Source: a virus. Taken from it: 64,000 nt of DNA. The notes beneath the pieces are model-generated. The model made no database searches and had not been told where the DNA came from. It worked only from the letters and a program-made list of their open reading frames with translations. The position numbers and the translations under genes are program-made. The stretch is taken from the IMG/VR virus record IMGVR_UViG_3300005602_000003, positions 1 to 64,000 of that record; one strand, given 5' to 3'. This document shows positions 63,946 to 64,000 of the stretch, piece by piece (within the stretch, counting starts at the first letter, position 1; each line of letters begins with the position of its first letter).

Positions 63946-64000
63946 CTAAGAGGGCTTGCCGGTGAAAAGTTCACCCGCCGTCAGGCGGGGCGCTCCCAGC
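63946..64000 (-). CDS. Partial leftward CDS, C-terminus only
   Basis: An open frame enters from the right edge and ends at TAG 63946 with RLTAGELFTGKPS. The LTAGE is encoded by a palindrome (63974-63989) in the GGT-GAA frame, which supports its being coding. Confidence 0.4.
   Translation of the reverse strand, partial: LGAPRLTAGELFTGKPS
63974..63989. repeat. Palindrome CCCGCC-GTCA-GGCGGG
   Basis: Right-edge copy with TTCA flank; shows the family continues beyond the window. Confidence 0.75.

Overview
The window is almost entirely one double-stranded DNA phage genome (or a very large part of one). It carries a replication module, a complete short-tailed virion set and a lysis set, and no bacterial housekeeping genes. 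Base composition is GC-rich. Recognisable small families (KTSC, DUF3310, DUF3309, Lar-like, a DUF1515-like protein) and sigma70-like promoters of the form TTGACN-N16/17-TAYRNW suggest a Hyphomicrobiales-type alphaproteobacterial host; this is inference. Internal virion proteins, a nozzle-like protein, two adaptor-like proteins and the absence of a tape measure or tail tube indicate a podovirus morphotype. No phage RNA polymerase was seen. Both ends cut through leftward genes, so the genome continues on each side or is circular.

Layout. 1-6080: leftward block with two DNA methyltransferases, small genes and a 795-residue primase-polymerase/helicase, plus an AT-rich iteron-bearing gap (about 3264-3441) that is the best origin candidate. 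6049-20894: rightward early operon, tightly packed with many 1-4 base stop/start overlaps. It holds a family A DNA polymerase, RecB-like and VRR-NUC-like nucleases, an SNF2-type helicase, an SSB-like protein, then about 17 small genes that include an Acb2/Tad1-like cyclic-nucleotide sponge candidate, a Lar-like protein, a SLOG protein and a GRDP-like protein. 20910-31804: leftward lysis and fibre region (GH25 endolysin, holin-like proteins, large fibre or spike proteins with signal peptides). 31805-53057: leftward virion region (ejection proteins, nozzle, adaptors, capsid, scaffold, portal, large terminase). 53089-64000: leftward accessory region with sugar-nucleotide and glycosyltransferase genes, a serine recombinase and many small membrane proteins.

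Four HNH homing endonucleases interrupt these modules. Two lie antisense in the virion operon, each with its own promoter-like sequence, and one appears to have clipped the end of a neighbouring gene.

The most unusual property is a family of nearly 60 short GC palindromes (arms CCCGCC/GGCGGG or CCCGC/GCGGG, often flanked by GTGAACC). They are scattered over both strands, in gaps and inside genes. In genes they are read in frames that avoid the stop codon hidden in GGG-TGA, giving recurrent peptides such as PAAGG and LTAGEP. They concentrate in linkers and signal peptides and sometimes supply a stop codon. Other points worth attention are two tandem 15-codon ORFs for arginine/lysine-rich peptides, signal peptides on several putative fibre proteins, and a GxGY repeat module shared by three virion proteins.
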